Shown here in pieces: positions 30,423-42,200 of a DNA stretch of 64,000 nucleotides. The notes under the pieces were generated by a model that saw only the letters and a list, made by a program, of their open reading frames with translations, searched no databases and was not told where the DNA came from. Location: positions 2,067,394 to 2,131,393 of the forward strand of contig NW_021167080.1 in the NCBI RefSeq assembly GCF_003711515.1, written 5' to 3'. The position numbers were made by a program, and so were the translations under genes. Within the stretch, counting starts at the first letter, position 1. Every line of letters starts with the position of its first letter. The DNA comes from Sodiomyces alkalinus F11. Taxonomy: Eukaryota; Ascomycota; Sordariomycetes; Glomerellales; Plectosphaerellaceae.

Positions 30423-31348
30423 GAGGAGTGGAAGCTTGCCCTACCGCCTGCGAAGGGCTGCTTTTTTATTCCTTGGCCGCCTGTTTCTCTTATTAATGAT
30501 CGTTTGCGTGTTTTTGAGTACCGAGACGCGCGGGGGGTGGGAGGGGGGGTGGGGGGGAGGAAAGGATACCTTTTTTTCTTCTTCTTTTTTCCTTCTTTAT
30601 CTTCGCTGTCGTTGGACCTTGCGAGGGATTTATGATGCTCCGCCCAAGGCGGAATCTCGTCGCCTGAAGCAGGGAGATGAGGATGGAACAGACGAGTAGT
30701 CAGACCGTGACACACACAAGTGAGACAGCAGGCAGGCATTCTTATGAGTCAAGGTGCGAGGAAGATCTGAGAAAGGACAAGGGGGAGAGGAGGGTTTATA
30801 TTCCTTTTTGCGGCGTGGAGTTGGGTCTCGACTGGGAAGAGAAGCACCCCATTTCATGACCGATGATGCATGCATGGCGCATTGTATGGCTCATCGTTCT
30901 ACGGACAAAAGGGGGATTTGCTTCGCAACGAGCATCTTCAGTTTCTAAACGAGGAGGAAACCCTTTGCTTGATGAGGGGGGCATCGGTCGTTTTCAGAAG
31001 GCCAGCTCCACGGTCCGTCGTTGTGACGGGAGAACTGGACTCACTGTCGTGAGAGGGTGAAACGACGCAGAATAGCTGTACAAAATACTAACCATCCCTA
31101 TCCCCATGCCCCTTTTCCCGTCGCGTTATTATGGGTTCCCACTGCATACATCCTGGATGTCTTTTTGCTCCGGGATGGTGTAATGTTCTTCTTAAATGAC
31201 ATGTTTTGTACAAGCGCAGGATGTATGTCCATGGCCCGACTTTTGACTCCTGTTAGTTATGCCCCGCCGCTTCGGTATATATTTCCTTTTGCTTTCCTGT
31301 TGTAGGTACGGGGGTATGTATGTATGCATCGTATCGTATCGCCACAGG
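30423..31348. other. Convergent intergenic region
   Basis: About 930 bases between the 3' ends of the bromodomain and Mgs1/WRNIP1 genes. It contains a G-rich run (30530-30560) and a T-rich stretch (30570-30600). No ORF has gene-like codon usage. Confidence 0.6.
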
Positions 31349-33215
31349 TCAAGCATCCTGCATCTCCAAGTCGGGATCAACCTCGGTACCAAGGTGGCGG
31401 TCCTCGAGGAAGCGACGGCCGACCATGCCCTCGGGCAGGTACTCTTGACGGACGCGACCGTCGCGGTAGTTGGGCGGGTACTTGTAGTCGGCGCCGCAGC
31501 CCATCTCGCGGAGGAGGCGGGTCGGGGCGTTGCGGAGGTGGAGGGGCACGGGGAGGGAGGCGACGCCGGGCTCGCGCAGGGCGTCAAAGGCAGCGTTGAG
31601 GGCGCGGTAGGCGCGGGTGCTCTTGGGGGCGAGGCAGAGGGCGACGCAGGCGTGGGCGAGGGGGATGCGGGCCTCGGGCATGCCGAGCTGCTGGGTGGCG
31701 GTGTAGGCGGCGGTGGCGAGCGGGAGGAGGGACGAGTCGGCGAGGCCGACGTCCTCGGAGGCGATGACGACCATGCGGCGGGCGATGAAGAGGGGGTCCT
31801 CGCCCGACTGGAGCATGCGGGCGAGGTAGTAGAGGGCGGCGTCCGGGTCGGAGCCGCGGACGGACTTGTGGAAGGCCGAGATGGTGTCGTAGTGCTGGTC
31901 GCCGGCGCGGTCGTAGACGAGCGTCTTGGTCAGGGCGGCTTTGAGCTCGTCCTGGGTGATGCCCGGGCGGGCGGTGAGGGAGAGGGCCAGCTCGAGGAGG
32001 TTGAGGGCGGTGCGGGCATCGCCGTCGGCAAAGGCGGCCAGGTAGCGCAAGAGGGCGTCGTCGACGAGGGGGGACGGGCGGTAGTGGCCGACGGCCTCTT
32101 CGGCGGCGACGGTGCGGCGGAGGATGGCGACCAGGTCGTCCTCGTCCAGCTTGCGCAGGGTGAAGGTGCGGCAGCGGGAGAGGAGGGCGGCGCCGACCTT
32201 GAAAGACGGATTCTCGGTGGTGGCGCCGATAAGGGTGATGGTGCCGGCCTCGACAGGGCGGAGAAAGACGTCCTGCTGGGACCGCGAGAAGCGGTGGATC
32301 TCGTCGCAGAAAATGATGGTCTTGCGGCCGGTCAGGGCCAGCTCGTTGGAGGCTTCCTGGAAGAGCTTCTTGCATTCGGCCACACCTGTAGAGGTAGCGT
32401 TGAGTTCGACAAAGCGGCTGCCCACGCGACCGGCGATACACCGGGCAATGGTGGTTTTACCAGTGCCGGAGCCACCCCAGAGAATCATGGACGGCACGCG
32501 ATCCGACTCGATCAAGGCGCGGAGGACGCCGTGAGGACCGACAAGTTCCTGACCATGTACGTCGTCAAGAGTCTGGGGGCGCATGCGGTCGGCTAACGGA
32601 GCGGCGCGGGCTGTCTTGGTGCGTTTCGAAGTCGGTTGTACATCTAGGGCTGCGCTACTGGCATCTCTAAGGTGTTCGTGTTCCGCTCCTGACGATTCTA
32701 CGAGGTCGCGCCCTGGCCCCTGGTCGAAGGTGCGCTTTCTGGAAAGGATGGAGGAGGAGGAGGAGGAGGCGGCGGCGGTGGTGTTTGCTGTGGCTGCGAA
32801 CATGTTCCCGTTAGTATCATCGTAGATCGGCACAAGGGGAGGAGGGTTGTTCGCGATGCTTACAATTCGACGGTTGGCTGTTGCTTTTCCCGGTGGCCTG
32901 GTGCCCTTGAGGATTGGTCGAGTTGGAAGTGGGAACGGTGGGGGAGACCTTGGAGACGGTCGCTTGCCTCTTGGCTGCTGGCGTCTGGAAAAAGGTCGCG
33001 GCAGACCGTTTCGGTTGCTGTGAGAAGAACATGACGCTCGGCTTATCGGAGGATCCGTTGGCTGGAGTTGAAGGGGGTGGAGGAGACGAGCTTAGGTTAG
33101 CGGCGTTGTGGGAGGTGCCAAGGACGAACTCGACGCATTTTGAGTCGAGATGGTCATTGATGCGTTGGTGAGTGACAAAGTTTCCACATATTGGACACTT
33201 GACCGACGTAGGCAT
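31349..33215 (-). CDS. Mgs1/WRNIP1/RarA-type AAA+ ATPase with UBZ zinc finger
   Basis: Two exons, 32864-33215 and 31349-32793, separated by a 70-base intron (GTAAGC donor, ACTAAC branch, CGCAG acceptor), give 598 residues in frame. The family maintains genome stability at stalled replication forks and binds ubiquitylated PCNA. The N-terminus has a Rad18-type ubiquitin-binding zinc finger, CPIC(x11)H(x4)C at 7-27. After a disordered linker comes the AAA+ core: RPQTLDDVHGQELVGPHGVL, Walker A GGSGTGKTT (224-232), Walker B IIFCDEIHRF, sensor-1 IGATTENPSF, and SRC/TLRKLDEDD. The MgsA C-terminal tetramerisation region follows (HYDTISAFHKSVRGSDPDAALYYLARM, GADYKYPPNYRDG, ending in a DRHLGTEVDPDLEMQDA tail). 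All catalytic motifs are intact. A TFF-containing segment in the linker may be a PIP-like peptide. Confidence 0.94.
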
Positions 33216-34082
33216 GGTCAGAGGGCGAGAGGATGAGAGGGAGAGGGAGAGGGGGAGGGAGGCAGAGGCGGAGGCAGAGGCAGAGCGAGGTCACGAAAGG
33301 AGAGGAGAGGAGTGGAAGGGGGTAGAATAGGGAAGCCAAGTCAATGGTGGATAGATGGAAACAATGACAAGGCAAATGGAATTAAGCAGTCCAATGACGG
33401 GTTCTAGGTGAAAGGTGAAGGCTGAGAGATGGAGGTGGACGTGGACGTGGACGTGGACGTGGACGTGGACGTGGAGGTGGAGCTGCCGTCAAAATGGATC
33501 ATGAACAATTTATTTCGATGCTCATTCTGGAGACGCGCCGATGTGGGGAGTGACGCGCTGTCACATGGGACGCGGCTTAGTCAGTGAGCCCGGATGAACT
33601 GATGATGTCATGTGTATAATTACGTAAGGCAAGAGGCTAAGCCTGCTTTATTTAGTAAGGCGCCTTCGTCGGACAAAAGGGGACAAGGTCGTTTTTATCT
33701 TTGCTTGTCCTTGTCAACTCTGGTCTTATACGGAATGGAGCACCAGAAAGAACCCAGCACAACAAACTGTATTTTGGCCAGTAAAACCGTAAAGATAGTG
33801 GAGATTCAGATATGAAGTACGCTCAAGGCATTATGTATAGCATGCTTCAGGAGCGTTGTCTCTTGTCCCCCGTCCCATCCCACCACCGTCGCTGAAGACG
33901 ATGTTGAAACCCACCGCATCCGTACACTCATTCTCGAGAAAGATAAGGTATAGAACGCCGTGCCATGCTCAAGGACTTGGCTGTTGAATTGCCTCCTCGG
34001 TCTCTTCTCTGCCATCTATACACAGTTCTATTTCTGTCCCGTCTCCATCCCCATGCCCAAGCCGAGGGCGGTAATCTTGATG
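33216..34082. other. Intergenic between Isa1-like and Mgs1-like genes
   Basis: About 870 bases. It contains GGACGT hexamers at 33437-33472 and no gene-like ORF. It is upstream of the Mgs1-like gene and downstream of the Isa1-like gene. Confidence 0.6.
33437..33472 (+). repeat. GGACGT hexanucleotide repeat, six perfect copies
   Basis: Six uninterrupted GGACGT units about 220 bases upstream of the Mgs1-like start codon. Flanking GGAGGTGG sequence looks like decayed units. Confidence 0.9.
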
Positions 34083-35087
34083 TTACACCATGAAAGACTC
34101 GCCGCATCCGCACTCCTCCTCTGTTGCTAGTTAGCACTGCAAACATGTCTAAATCAAGCACGAGGCAAGAAAGGATGGAAGGGAACAGGAGAGGAAGGAG
34201 AAAGGGAAGAAAAAGGGAAGAAAAAGGGAAGAAAAAGAGAAGAAGAAAAAAAGGAAAAAAAAAAGAAAGAAAGAAAAAGAAGGAAGAAAAAACTCACTGA
34301 TATTGGGATTCCTAAACACAAACCGCTGACTCAGCTTATCCTCCACCCAGTCCATCTCGCTCCCAATAATACTGAACAACGCCTTGCTGTCGACAAGCAC
34401 CCGGACGCCGTCCTGCTCCACCGTCTCGTCAAATAGGCCCGGCTTGTCCACCCACTCGAGGTGGTACGCCAGCCCGCTGCACCCGCGGTTGCGCACCCCG
34501 ACCTTGATCAGCTTGGGCTCCGGGCCCTCCAGCATGGCGCGCAGCTGGTCCACCGCCGTCGGCGTCAGCTTCATCGCCGCCTTACGGGCGCGGAGCTTGG
34601 GCCGTTGGCGAGGCTTGGGGCCGGTTCCTGCGGTCGGTGTGGTTTTGGCGTCGGGGGGGGGGGCGGTGCTCGAGGTGGATGCGGGTGCGGGTGCGGCGGG
34701 GGGTGACGACGGTGACGAATCTGAGGGGGCTGTCGTCGTCCGTCCTGTGTCGAGAGATGTGCTCGCTTCGATACTGTTCTTTCCGTCTGTGGGATTCTGG
34801 ACCCTCGGCGACGGCGACGGAGGCGAATGTAGTTCGTGGGAAGTCGTCGGCGAAGCTGATGAGTTTTCGCCCCTCGGCGGTGGTGGCGGCGTGTTGGTCG
34901 GAAGTGTGTACGACTGGTAGGTCGCAGAACCGTAGCAGCGCCGCGACACGGCTTGGACTTCATGTACTCTCACACCCGAGCCTATTGTCCTTGTCGGCCT
35001 GATCGTTCGTGTGGCTTCTGAGGTACACCTGAACATGGCGCGACCTATGGCAAGCCGCGTGGCCGAGGCCGCACGCGGGGCATTCAT
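34083..35087 (-). CDS. Isa1-type (A-type) mitochondrial iron-sulfur assembly protein
   Basis: Two exons, 34298-35087 and 34083-34120, give 275 residues. Isa1-type proteins help build 4Fe-4S clusters in mitochondria. The N-terminus MNAPRAASATRLAIGRAMFR is rich in Arg/Ala and lacks acids, a typical presequence. A long Ser/Pro-rich linker precedes the A-type domain (AAMKLTPTAVDQLRAML to the end). The three metal-binding Cys are present: Cys203 in RNRGCSGLAYHLEW and Cys267/Cys269 in KEECGCGESFMV. The last two lie in a terminal exon that codes for only the final 12 residues. The donor is GTGAGT, and the intron is a purine-rich (AAGGGAAG) tract on the opposite strand. The alternative, reading through the intron, would give a hydrophobic Phe-rich tail lacking the CGC motif, so splicing is required for function. 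Confidence 0.92.
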
Positions 35088-35705
35088 GGTGAAGGCTGGG
35101 GATCTGATATCGAATGTGCTTTGCGAAGATATGCTTCAAAGGGTGATGGGAGAAGCGAAGGTGCGTCGAAGAAGCGAGGATGAAGCCCAAGTTATGACGC
35201 CATGGGATGGGACGATGGTCGTTCGTTGTGCGTCGCGGTGGGTTGCCAATGGGTGTGGACGGGAGGTATATACAGGAATACTCTGCGTCGTTATAATTGT
35301 ACCTGCGCGCTTGACAAGCGACTGTTTGAAAGGAAATGATGAGGACGGGAGAAAATGCGTAGGGGAGAATGTCCAGTGGTGTGTTCAAAGCGTGAGTGCT
35401 AGATAGATAGATTTCATATTCTGGTCCCACCGAAACTGCTTCCTAATCAACATCGCATCATCACGTGTTGTAGGAGTCATAGGCAAGTACCCCGAGGTAC
35501 TTGGATTCGAAATCCGCTGAAACAGTCTCACCATATCACAGTTCGGTTCACGAGAATTGCTTTGTCAGCTGGAAAGATACAAGGGAGTACCTATGCGAGT
35601 TCCGGCTAACATTTAGCGAAATCTTGCCATATCAGAGCAGACCAATCACAATAGTTGGATTAGTCAAATGCCGGCTCCGGTCGGCTGTCGGGGCCTCATC
35701 ATCCT
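35088..35705. other. Intergenic, Isa1-like upstream to ARMH3-like 3' side
   Basis: About 620 bases with no supported gene; ORFs seen are short and overlap the promoter of the Isa1-like gene. Confidence 0.6.
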
Positions 35706-38172
35706 CTACGGCGCGACCAAGACGCGGCCATCCGCGACCGCCACCCGCGCAACCTTCTTCAACACAGTCCGCTCATCGGCCTCGCGGTACCGTTCCCACG
35801 TATCCAGCCCTTCCTTTGCCTGGATACTGAGCGTATCGTACCCCTGTTTAATCACGTCGGCGACCTGCGCACTCGTGAGGATCCCCTTCGTCTTCGTCTT
35901 CTTGGTCGGCGTCTGCTTCTTCTCACCGCCACCACCCGGGCCACCACCCGGGCCACCGCCCGGCCCTTTCAGCATGTCCTGATAGTGCGCGCTCACGCTG
36001 ATGAGCGTGTCGATGGAATTGCCCTGCCTCTTCCCCAGCCCGTAGCTCTCCTTGAACCGGACCAGCACGTCGCCGGCCTCCACCACCTTGTAGAACAAGT
36101 CGTCGTACGCCGCCGGCGAGGGCAGGAAGGCCTCGCCCGAGGAGAGCGCCAGCGCGAGGAGGTTCGCGACGTGGTCGAGCAGGACCTCGATCTGCAGGAG
36201 GAGCCGCAGGTCCGACGCGTACGTGGTCAGGAAGCGGACGAGCGCGAGGAGCGCGCGGAAGAAGTCGGCCCAGTGGTACGGCAGCCGCGTGCGCGACCGC
36301 GCGAGGTACGACGTCACCCGCAGCATGATGCCGACGCAGAGCGTGTAGAGGCCCACGTCGAGCCGGCGCCGCAGGTTGTGCGAGATGCCGTCCACCATGG
36401 CGTCCAGCACCGCCGTCGCCATCACGCGCTCCCCCCGGACGAGAGGGAGGTGCGGCGACCTCTGGCGGCAGAGCCGCACGGCCGTCTTGGATTCTTCGCC
36501 GCATATCCTCTTGCAGAGGACCGGGTCCTCGACGAGGAGGCGGATGACGGTGAGATTGAGGGTGGCGTAGTGCGCCGTTCGGGGAGACAGGTAGGCGTGT
36601 TGGAGAAGGTACGAGGTCAGAGAGAGGTAGCTGGCCAGCGGCTGCTCCTCTCCCTTCTCGGCTAACGTGACCAGGTTGAAGCAAAAGAGCTTGTTGGCAT
36701 GCGTAAAGTCGTAGGTGGCCAACAACACCGATGCTTCTTCGCCGGGTCTACCCACCGCGGGGGTCAGCAACAGAGTTCTCTCTCCTATATAAATAGAGGA
36801 ACTGAAAATGGGGAAAGCGGGGACGTGAGGGAGGGAGGGGTTTCGAAAGGAGGGCTGGCTGGCTCACAGCTTAGCAAACATCTGCTTCTGCGTCTCCTCA
36901 TCATACACAGGCTTCTTCTCGGGTTTCGGACCCCGCGCCACGATGCCAAGGCCGATCATATGTAGCGTGTTGCTCAGTGTCCAGCCTTCGGGCAAGTCAT
37001 CGAGCACGTCGACGTAGTCCAAGGCCAATTTCTGGCATGTATACCCGACACTGCTGATGATCTTTCGAATAATGGGTTCGTTGACAAAGTCGTTGAGCCG
37101 CTGTTGGTAGGGGTTCTGGAACTCGAACTTGTTGTAGTTGGCCAGCAGGCCAAGGAGGGCGAAAGTCTGGATGGTCTGCGCAGGCGATTCCGAGTCTTGG
37201 ATGAACTGGAACGATGTTAGAGGGGATAGTTTGTGCCGAAACCACAAAACCTCCTCATACCTCATACCTTCATAACGGCAGGGAACAAGTCCCGCTGGAC
37301 GAAATATGTGAGCAAGCTGGTCTGGTAGGCCCCCGCGGCGACGGCCAAAACAACCTCGACGGCCTTTTGGCGCCGCTCCAAGGTCCTCCCGCCGCGTATG
37401 ATGGAGTCCAGCGCCGCGACAAACTCGGTAAAGATGGTGTCGATGAGGTCGATGCCGGCCAGGACGGAAATGACTTCGGAACTCGGATGCGCATACTTCT
37501 TCGCCAGCACGGAGGCCAGGAACACACTTAATGTCTACAGGAGATCCTTCCCCCCTCCCGGTTTTTTTCTGTCAGTCCTACAAGTTCCAACAACCAAACC
37601 GTTGGCGGCAGAAAAGGCGGAAGAGAACGCAAGCTCACTCACATCAAGTGCATGCAGGCAAGCGACGCCCTGGTCGGCCTTGATGGTATCGACGGCGCGC
37701 AAGAAAAGCTCCCTCGTCCGGTCCTCGAGCGCGAGCACCTGGCCCGGCATTAAGCCCTCCAACAGATTCTTGAGCGTGCCGCGGTCGGGACGCAGGAGGA
37801 AGAACTCGCGCCAGAATCCCTCGGATCGTTCGTCTTCATGTTCGTCCTGGTGGGGGTGGGGGTGGGGGTGGGGGGTTTCTTGGTTTTAGTCGAGGATCCG
37901 AATGAATGCGTTCTACCGCTGGTTCAAAGGTCGGGTATCAGGGAGGGAGCTGGCGGGGAACCGAATCGGGAGAGACAAAGGACAAGGACAAGGACATTGG
38001 GACCAGCCGTACCTTTACGGAGCCTCCTCGTCAGCACTCTCATATGCTGTACTGGGGAAATAATGAGGGAAGGGGAGAGCGCTCGCACCTTGAAGAGTGA
38101 TTCGTAGAGCACCACAATCTTGGGCTGGAACACCTCGGGCTGAGGCTGTCGCGTCAGCGGAGAAGCCTCCAT
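35706..38172 (-). CDS. ARMH3/DUF1741-type armadillo-like helical protein
   Basis: Five exons in one frame (38089-38172, 37643-37846, 37268-37534, 36868-37205, 35706-36777) give 654 residues starting MEASPLTRQPQPE. The block TLSVFLASVLAKKYAHPSSEVISVLAGIDL...IIRGGRTLERRQKAVEVVLAVAAGAYQTSLLTYFVQRDLFPAVMK matches the DUF1741 core found in human ARMH3 and fission-yeast SPAC20F10.02c-like proteins. The rest is all-helical, with long Leu-rich segments (LYTLCVGIMLRVTSYLA). Human ARMH3 binds PI4KB/GBF1 at the Golgi; a similar role here is inference. A Gly/Pro-rich GPGGGPGGGPGGGG linker and Lys/Thr-rich stretch precede the last helices. All five exon junctions fall on codon boundaries or match in phase. 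The start codon is uncertain only in that the upstream in-frame codon is TTG. Confidence 0.88.
37852..37876 (+). repeat. Four-tract G-rich run (G-quadruplex-forming) next to a splice acceptor
   Basis: GGGGGT repeats with at least four G-tracts on the + strand, directly behind the acceptor of the second exon of the ARMH3-like gene. On the transcript this is C-rich and forms the pyrimidine tract before CACCAG. Confidence 0.8.
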
Positions 38173-39281
38173 TCCGCGTCCTGGAAGGGGGAAGAGATCA
38201 AAGACAGTATGCGGGTATGAATTCAAGATTTCAGTCAAAAAAGAAAAGAAGATAAAAAAGGTGTCACTTCTCCCAAGAGTGTGTGAAAGAGGAACATATG
38301 GAAAGAAAGGAAATCCGATCGAGGCTTGGAGCTGAGCTGAGCTGACGGACGGTACGTGTATTACGAAGTACAGGGCGTGTCTCGGCGCTTGACATCTGAT
38401 TCCTCCGATTACGTACCTTACAGAGTACTACGAGGGCCACGTGTTTCGGGGTCAAAGTAGCGGGTACATTATAACGATAAGATAAGGAGAGGGGCAGGTG
38501 AAGAGTACCTAAGGTACGGTAGTGTACTTAGCTTAGTGTAAGGTACGGTAGTGTACTTAGTGTACTAACAATTCAGTACTCTCACTCCGGGACCATGGGA
38601 TTCTGTCAACATTCGCGGCGCTTCAGTACCTCATTAACTACGAAGAACGAAGAACGAAGAACGAAAATACCAAAGAAGGCCTCGTACAACCCGTACCGAC
38701 TTGAAGAAGAGTCGACATCGGTTTATCGTGAGCATGTATATACGACATTTTATTTATATAGGTACCCACCCATTGCCTCAGTAGAATCAAGTCCTCGAGT
38801 TCTATGCGCCATTGCAAGCAAGGGTTCATGCTTTCAAAGAGGTGGCAGACTCGCCATTACAATAGATCTATAACTACTCCGTAGCCACTAGGACATTACA
38901 GCGGTCCTGTCGATAACAAGAGAAAGACCGAAGAAAGAAGATGGAAAAGAAAAGAAAAGACATGCATCCCTGCTTGCTTATGCCACCCACGTATACACGT
39001 ACATACAGCCAGCGCGATGACAAGGCAAACCAGACCGGTAACACCCTCGCAATGCTAAAAGATGTGAGAACGCCTCGCCAGTCCAGTCGTAATCGCAGCT
39101 AAATTAGATACCCAGGCGAGACCTGAAGTATATGGAATAAAGAGGTGTTGTGAACCCATTGGCAAGCGGCTGGTTGGGTGGGTTGAGAGAAAAAGGGGGC
39201 GACAGGAAAGTCCGCCATGTAAAGCCGCATTGCCGCCTCGCGTTCCGTCTTGAAGGTCCAGAGCCGTTGTTCCGCCGCTCC
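38173..39281. other. Intergenic with short direct repeats
   Basis: No supported gene. It contains the GTACCTAAGGTAC palindrome at 38505-38517, a 21-bp direct repeat (38511-38531 and 38540-38560) and TACGRAGTA-type motifs at 38362-38370 and 38875-38883. Confidence 0.6.
38511..38560 (+). repeat. 21-bp perfect direct repeat
   Basis: AAGGTACGGTAGTGTACTTAG occurs at 38511-38531 and again at 38540-38560, separated by eight bases, upstream of the ARMH3-like gene. Confidence 0.9.
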
Positions 39282-42200
39282 TCATGGCATGACGCTCTGT
39301 CGCCACCGCTCAATCGAATCCACCTGCCGCGGCTGCCCCGCCTGCCCAGGCTGCCGCGGCATCATGGGCATCGGCATCGGCATCGTCTGCATGTTCATGT
39401 TCATGTTCATCCCCATGTTCATCGGCACGCCGCCCATCCCACCCTGCGGGCCCACCATCCTTATCCCCATATTCGGGTTGGCGTGCATGTTCATGCCCAT
39501 GTTCATGCCCATGTTGCCGCCTGGATATCCCGCGCTGAGCCCGCCATGCACCGCCGGCTGAGCCACGCCGTTCATGCTCATGCCCCCAAGGCCGCCGCCC
39601 GATCCATCGTTATACATACCGCCCCGGAACCCCCCCGCCTGGGTCCCCGTCGACGCCAGATGAAGCGCCTGCGGCATCTGAGACCGCAACGCCGCCATCC
39701 GCGCATCCTGCTCCCGGAGCCGCGCCTGTTCCTCCGCCCGTTTCCGCTGCTCGTCTTGCCCCGTCAGCGTCGTCGGCATCGCATCGCGCACCGGGTGCGC
39801 CGACAGCATGTTGGCCAGGCTGAGCCTCTTCGAAACCCGGCCCGCGTTCCCGGTGAGCGCCTTCATGCTCATCTCCCGCTCCCTCGCCTCGCGCTCGGCC
39901 TGGAGCCTCTTGCGTCGCTGTCCTAGCGTCTCCTCCTCTTCCTCCTCGCCGCCCGCTCTTGCCGGGGGCGCCGCCGCTTTTGCTTCGTCGCCCTTGTTAT
40001 TCCCCTTTGCCACACCAACGCTCTCCGCCTTCTCGTCGTCCAAGTCGCCAAACTGGCTGAGCAGCTCCGCCGAGAACGTCCCGCTCACCGGCCTGGCGCG
40101 AGGGAGGTTATGGTGCTCTGCCTCGTCCTTCTCTTTCAGCCTGCGCATGCGCTCGCCGAGCGTCTCGCCCTCGATCTCGGGCTCGGGCTCGACGACCTCC
40201 TCCGGTTGCGGGGACTGCGACTGCCCCCCTGCCGCTCCTCCGAGGCGGGAAGGCGACATCCGATGCGCGCTCATGGCCGTCGTCGGGTTCAACGTCATCA
40301 CACTCCGCCGGTTCGCGAGCGTCAGTGCTTCTTTGCCCTGTAGCCTCGCACGCCGCGCGCTGAGCGGCTCGTTCTCCTCGAGTTCCCGCCGCTCCAACAG
40401 ACCGATCGGCCGGTTGAGCTCGGCCACCACGGCCGCAATGTCGTTGTTCCCCGCCGCCCTGGCCGCATAGAGAATGCCCAGGGGGACGTCCTCGTCTGAC
40501 GATTCCGCCTCCCCGGCCTGCCCGTCGGGACCTTCCCACGCGAGGTTGACGCGCCGGGATTTGCGGCTCCTGCGTTGTGCTTCGGCCACCGCGTCCATCT
40601 CCAGAAGCGTCGAGTGCATGGCGCCAGCTGCCGCGAGCTGCCGGTTGCGCGTGCGCATCTTCTGCTCCTGCTTGCGGATCTGGAGTTCCGCCAACAACGT
40701 TGTCGGCGGGCCTTGGAACTCCTCTTCCTCCTCTTCCGGGCTGGCGTCTTGCCGGCCCTCTTTCTGACCTCTCTCTCCCACCGGTTCGCCATTCTGACTC
40801 GCCGAAAGAGTTTGCCGTTCGGGATCGTCGCTACTTTCCTTACCCCGACCACTCCTCACCGACCAGCCCGTGATACTCTCCTTGCGACTATGGGAGCTAT
40901 CCCTGTCAGATTTGCCAAACGGGAAAAGAGATGTCCGCTTCTTTGCGGAACCAGGTGGCTTCTGTTGTTCTTTTTGTTCCGATGACGACGCGGCCAAAGG
41001 CAAAGTAGAACTCCGCATTTTGTCTCGCTTCTCACGCCCGTAGACCTCTTTCCCGAGTTTTCCCGCGAAGCTATGGTCGAGAAAGGCGTCCACGGGCGCA
41101 TTCGCCGACGCATCGAGGATACTGTCGAGCACATGCATGGCTGAGCCGTCTTTCGCCTCCGTCTCCACCGACGTAGAGGGGAGATCAAAGAAAGCGCTGG
41201 CACGAAGTGCGGGGGGCAGATTCCGAGGGAGCTTGGACCGGCGGTTGTCTCCCCCGATCAGACCAGGACTGTGGTGACCGGGCTGATGAGGCTGCGCGAA
41301 GGGATCGTGCTGACCATCCGCCAAGGGCGCTGCGTGCTGCTGCTGCTGCTGCTGTTCCTGGTGTGCCTCACGGGCCTGACCCAAGGAAGCCATGCGGGCA
41401 ACGGCAGACTGTCCCTCCGACGGCTCGGGCGGAAACAAAGAAGAGAATCCCTCCGCAGACTGAACAGGGTCAGGAAGCCACACGGTGGATTCCTTGCCAT
41501 GTGTCGGACGGACATCCTGGGGCATATATTGCGACTGGTCGAGACCAGGATGTCCCATTGCTTGGAGGACCTTGGAGTGTCGCGTATTCCGCACGGCCGT
41601 CTTGGGCTTCCGGGACAGCTTCGGCGGCAGATTGAGCATGGCTGGGACACGGGCCGGGTAATATAGCATGTGCTGACCGGTCTCCTCGTCATAATACGAC
41701 TGTCGCCTGGGCATGTTGTGTCGGCTGGATAGGGGAATTTGTGGCTCGGACAAGGCCGGCTCGGGCATGCCGGGCATGCCGGGCATGTCCAGATCTGGTG
41801 CGCAGTGCACGCCATCGAAATCGCTAAATGCGTTGTTTGCGTCGAATGTGGTCACTGAGCGTCGCGAAGGCGGACGGTAAGGGTCTTCGGCGTACGGCAC
41901 GCCATGGGCCTGAGCCTGGGCCTGGGCCTGGGCGTATCCAGACTCTCGGCCTAGGTCTTCCGAGTCTTCCGACAGTCGGTCGAGGGAGCCCCCGTCCAGC
42001 ATAGTATGGAAAGCATCGGTGGTCGGGACGGGATGCGCCGTCCTACCGTTCTGCGTCGTCTCAGTCCCTGTGTCGTCCTGCCTCTCCTCGTGCCAGGGTA
42101 AACGATCTGCTTCGTCCAACGCCTCCCGTGTCAAGGCAGTGGGCTCCGACTCGGCGATCTCGGCCAAAGACGGCTTCGCGGACCGGACGCTGCGAGTGGA

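Noticed and set aside
31259..32596. Plus-strand 445-codon ORF opposite the Mgs1-like gene
   Set aside because: Val/Gly/Glu-rich shadow of the AAA+ gene.
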